In this document: piece after piece, positions 4,072 to 5,235 of the stretch
How the letters are laid out: each line of letters begins with the position of its first letter
Numbering within the stretch: position 1 is the first letter of the stretch
Assembly (NCBI GenBank): GCA_946407175.1
Contig: CAMJNB010000129.1
Coordinates: 1-5,235 of the forward strand
DNA: 5,235 bases
Reading direction: 5' to 3'
From: an uncultured Selenomonadales bacterium
Lineage (GTDB): Bacteria; Bacillota_C; Negativicutes; Selenomonadales; Selenomonadaceae
Made by a program: the position numbers and the translations under genes
The notes under the pieces: generated by a model
The model's input: only the letters and a program-made list of their open reading frames with translations
Database searches by the model: none
What the model was told of the DNA's origin: nothing

Positions 4072-4512
4072 ATGCTTAAGGAATTAGTTGAAAAAGGCAG
4101 ATATTCATTCCACAAAGGTTTCAGTGATTGGCGTGACGCGGTTCGTGCCGCTTGCCAACCCTTGCTTGATCAAGGCGCAATTAAGCCGGTTTATCCTGAC
4201 GAAATTATTAAAAAGGTTGAAGAACTCGGACCGTACATTGTCATTGCACCTAATCTTTGCATTCCGCACGCGCAGGAAGGCGTTGGCGTAAATGAAACGG
4301 CAATGTGTTTTATGCAGACGGAAGAGCCTGTACATTTTGATCCTGATGATCCCGACAAGGACGCGCGTGTTTTTGTAGTTTTGGCATCGACAGATAATAA
4401 CATTCACCTTCAAAATTTGGCATTACTCGTAGAAACTATGTCCGATGAAGAAAAGTTCGCTAAAATCCTTGAAGCAAAGACTCCGGAAGATCTCGTAAAG
4501 ATTGAAGAATAA
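4072..4512 (+). CDS. ulaC: PTS EIIA component, UlaC type (ascorbate-specific)
   Basis: This 146-residue cytosolic protein is a mannitol/fructose-fold EIIA that accepts phosphate from HPr and passes it to EIIB. The phosphorylated histidine is H66 in GPYIVIAPNLCIPHA, closely matching GPYFVLAPGLAMPHG of E. coli UlaC. A second histidine in the fold, H112 in TDNNIHLQNL, is in the place of the helper histidine of related EIIA domains. The segment from W20 (DWRDAVRAACQPLL) to E44 is the usual N-terminal helix pair. It starts 37 bases after the regulator gene with a good AGAGGGA site nine bases before ATG, and is followed by the EIIC gene, so the three are probably co-transcribed. Ascorbate specificity rests on the adjacent UlaA-type EIIC and UlaG; alone it could belong to another SgaA-type pentitol system. 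Confidence 0.9.
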   Translation: MLKELVEKGRYSFHKGFSDWRDAVRAACQPLLDQGAIKPVYPDEIIKKVEELGPYIVIAPNLCIPHAQEGVGVNETAMCFMQTEEPVHFDPDDPDKDARVFVVLASTDNNIHLQNLALLVETMSDEEKFAKILEAKTPEDLVKIEE

Positions 4513-4515
4513 TGC

Positions 4516-4540
4516 TTAAGCCGATTGATGATTCGGTTAA
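4516..4540 (+). promoter_or_regulatory. Intercistronic hairpin between EIIA and EIIC genes
   Basis: TTAAGCCGA (4516-4524) pairs with TCGGTTAA (4533-4540) over eight base pairs with one bulged G and an eight-base loop. No T tract follows, so it is not a rho-independent terminator. A processing or mRNA-stability element that sets the ratio of soluble EIIA to membrane EIIC is possible. It begins three bases after the EIIA stop. Confidence 0.45.
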
Positions 4541-4567
4541 TTATTCCTGAATAAGGGAGAGGATTTT

Positions 4568-5235
4568 ATGGAATTTTTACTTGATATATGGGGGTTTTTC
4601 CAAAACAACATACTGACTAAGCCGCAATTCTTCATTGGATTTATCGTATTGGTCGGTTACTTACTTCTCGGTAAACCGATTCACGAATGTATTGCAGGTT
4701 TTATCAAGGCGACGGTCGGTTACATGATTTTGGGCGTTGCATCGGGCGGCTTGGTAGGAAACTTCCGACCGGTGTTGGTAGGCTTGAAAGACCGTTTTGA
4801 ACTTTCGGCGGCGGTTATAGACCCGTACTTCGGACAAGCGGCGGCGCAAATGTCGGTTGAAAATGTGGGACGTTCATTTTCCATGATGATGTTGGTATTA
4901 TTGCTTGCTTTTACAATGAACATTTTGCTGGTTCTCTTCCGCAAGTACACCAAAATCCGCACGCTGTTTATCACCGGTCACGTCATGGTACAGCAATCGT
5001 CAACGGCATTATGGCTCGTTCTCTTCTGTTTCCCTGAATTGCAAGACCCTCAAGTCGTCGTAATGCTCGGTATCTTGTTGGGAACTTATTGGGCGGTAGG
5101 TTCCAATCTTACCGTTGAACCGGTCGCAAAACTTTCTGAAGGCGGCGGCTTTGCAACAGGTCACCAACAGATGTTCGGTATTTGGATAACGTCAAAAATT
5201 GCAGGAAAAATCGGCGATCCGAAGAAATCCTTAGA
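4568..5235 (+). CDS. ulaA: PTS ascorbate-specific EIIC permease, UlaA type (5' part)
   Basis: The first 222 residues of a polytopic membrane permease are present; the frame is still open at the window edge (E. coli UlaA has about 465 residues, so roughly half is seen). It forms the channel that takes up L-ascorbate coupled to phosphorylation by EIIB. Hydrophobic segments lie at about 21-35, 48-64, 104-124, 145-156 and 163-178. Two UlaA/SgaT family blocks align with the E. coli protein: RTLFITGHVMVQQ at 131-143 and GGFATGHQQMFGIW at 193-206, both in loops thought to line the substrate path. The start is ATG 4568, five bases after a strong AAGGGAGAGG site. It follows the EIIA gene by 55 bases. 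No EIIB gene lies between them, so EIIB must be downstream or elsewhere. Confidence 0.94.
   Translation, partial: MEFLLDIWGFFQNNILTKPQFFIGFIVLVGYLLLGKPIHECIAGFIKATVGYMILGVASGGLVGNFRPVLVGLKDRFELSAAVIDPYFGQAAAQMSVENVGRSFSMMMLVLLLAFTMNILLVLFRKYTKIRTLFITGHVMVQQSSTALWLVLFCFPELQDPQVVVMLGILLGTYWAVGSNLTVEPVAKLSEGGGFATGHQQMFGIWITSKIAGKIGDPKKSL

Noticed and set aside
1..5235. CRISPR array, tRNA or rRNA genes.
   Set aside because: No regularly spaced long repeats and no cloverleaf or rRNA sequence were seen on either strand.

Overview
The window looks like chromosomal DNA of an anaerobic or facultative, moderately AT-rich bacterium. A Bacillota member, possibly of the Negativicutes, is my best guess: the genes mix Gram-positive-style Shine-Dalgarno sites with a lipoprotein TAXI-type binding protein and an ascorbate (ula) locus. 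This guess rests on general gene content and composition, not on a marker gene, and is weak.

Layout. Positions 1-158 hold no gene I can call; a good rho-independent terminator (87-111) ends the leftward transcript. A leftward gene (159-1154) encodes a TAXI-family TRAP solute-binding lipoprotein with no membrane partner in view. A non-coding stretch of about 870 bases (1155-2026) follows. Its left half is AT-rich and holds several palindromes and direct repeats. Its centre has a near-consensus rightward promoter (1585-1613). Its right half is full of predicted RNA hairpins and includes the decayed 3' end of an IS200/IS605-type tnpB gene with its right-end (omega-RNA-like) structure. To the right lies a rightward ula cluster: ulaG (L-ascorbate-6-phosphate lactonase, 2027-3127), a DeoR-family regulator (3258-4034), a PTS EIIA of the UlaC type (4072-4512) and the first half of a UlaA-type EIIC permease (4568 to the window end).

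How the genes work together. The EIIA and EIIC proteins, with an EIIB expected beyond the right edge, would import L-ascorbate as L-ascorbate-6-phosphate. UlaG would open its lactone ring to give 3-keto-L-gulonate-6-phosphate, and the DeoR-type protein would sense a sugar phosphate and control the locus. The gene order (G, R, EIIA, EIIC) differs from the E. coli ula arrangement.

The least ordinary part is the ulaG upstream region. If the 1585-1613 promoter drives ulaG, the mRNA carries a leader of roughly 400 nt. That leader contains a hairpin whose loop sequence recurs upstream on a different stem, a GC-rich hairpin with a purine-rich internal loop, and an omega-RNA-like scaffold without its nuclease gene. 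Whether this is only transposon debris or a co-opted regulatory RNA cannot be decided from the sequence alone.
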